From positions 48,667 to 112,666 of the forward strand of contig CBDHFJ010000011.1 of the NCBI GenBank assembly GCA_965262315.1: a stretch of 64,000 bases of DNA, given 5' to 3'. Below the pieces are notes generated by a model, which was given only the letters and a program-made list of their open reading frames with translations, was not told where the DNA came from and did not search any database. Position 1 is the first letter of the stretch. Each line of letters begins with the position of its first letter. The position numbers and the translations under genes are program-made. Source of the stretch: JBCCFK01 sp965262315. Lineage in GTDB: Bacteria; Actinomycetota; Acidimicrobiia; Acidimicrobiales; UBA8592. Shown one piece after another: positions 63,941 to 64,000 of this stretch.

Positions 63941-64000
63941 TCAGGCGACGCCGTAGTCGAGCGAGAGCCGACCGGACGTGCGGTTGGCGGCAATGGAGGT
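63941..64000 (-). CDS. C-terminal end of an upstream gene (partial)
   Basis: The minus strand ends in an open frame TSIAANRTSGRLSLDYGVA followed by a stop at 63943-63941, running off the window. This is 19 residues only, in the same direction as trpBA and 101 bases upstream of trpB. Too short to identify; possibly the preceding gene of a trp-related operon, but that is a guess. Confidence 0.4.
   Translation of the reverse strand, partial: TSIAANRTSGRLSLDYGVA

Overview
The window is 64 kb of high-GC DNA with strong G/C third-position bias, frequent GTG starts and many ATGA/GTGA gene overlaps. A SARP/BTAD regulator, an actinobacterial-type dCTP deaminase, a LAxTG sorting signal and repeated PEGA-like surface modules point to an actinobacterium. 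Acidimicrobiia is my best guess, but that is inference. I saw no rRNA, tRNA, CRISPR array or insertion sequence.

Layout. 0-5.3 kb holds housekeeping genes: the start of a secreted Pro/Thr-rich protein, an acyl-CoA synthetase, a stand-alone clpP facing an SRPBCC-ArsR pair across two palindromes, dcd, and a TVP38-family membrane protein. 5.3-13.7 kb begins an extracellular redox region: CopC, two adjacent multicopper oxidases (MCOs), and a PQQ-type sugar dehydrogenase carrying surface repeats and three near-identical PKD domains. 13.9-19.9 kb has a NarL-type kinase with a receiver-only regulator, an OmpR-type two-component pair, a surface protein and a Gfo/Idh/MocA oxidoreductase. 19.9-26.2 kb is a 1877-aa cupredoxin-repeat MCO with a small membrane partner. 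26.3-32.3 kb is a five-gene operon of glycosyltransferases and surface proteins, including a LAxTG sortase substrate. 32.6-43.6 kb has a 1633-aa animal-type haem peroxidase with RTX repeats, a divergent SARP regulator, GtrA and an M36 (fungalysin) metalloprotease. 43.8-49.7 kb has a small secreted acidic protein, a tandem hairpin array, a membrane Fe-S oxidoreductase, a winged-helix regulator, an ABM-domain protein and PPK2. 49.8-61.8 kb is a glycan synthesis and modification cluster. 61.8-64 kb is trpBA and the tail of an upstream gene.

The central observation is that four unrelated secreted proteins (PQQ dehydrogenase, giant MCO, haem peroxidase, M36 protease) carry the same roughly 290-aa cassette: four PEGA-like repeats in A-B-linker-A-B order, each repeat with a Cys pair. 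In three proteins it is C-terminal; in the PQQ dehydrogenase it is followed by PKD repeats. Parts are nearly identical at DNA level. Two of the MCO proteins also share an unusual His-containing four-helix membrane domain at the N-terminus. A ceruloplasmin-like MCO, an RTX haem peroxidase and a PQQ enzyme together recall the two enzyme classes known for bacterial Mn(II) oxidation, so I propose an extracellular metal or organic oxidation system displayed on the surface. That function is inference.

Four single-base frameshifts, three of them within 7.9-9.4 kb and one at about 56.59 kb, interrupt otherwise good genes. Each would be repaired by removing one base, so assembly errors and real decay both remain possible. 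A fifth possible shift, of opposite sign, lies near 2.24 kb.
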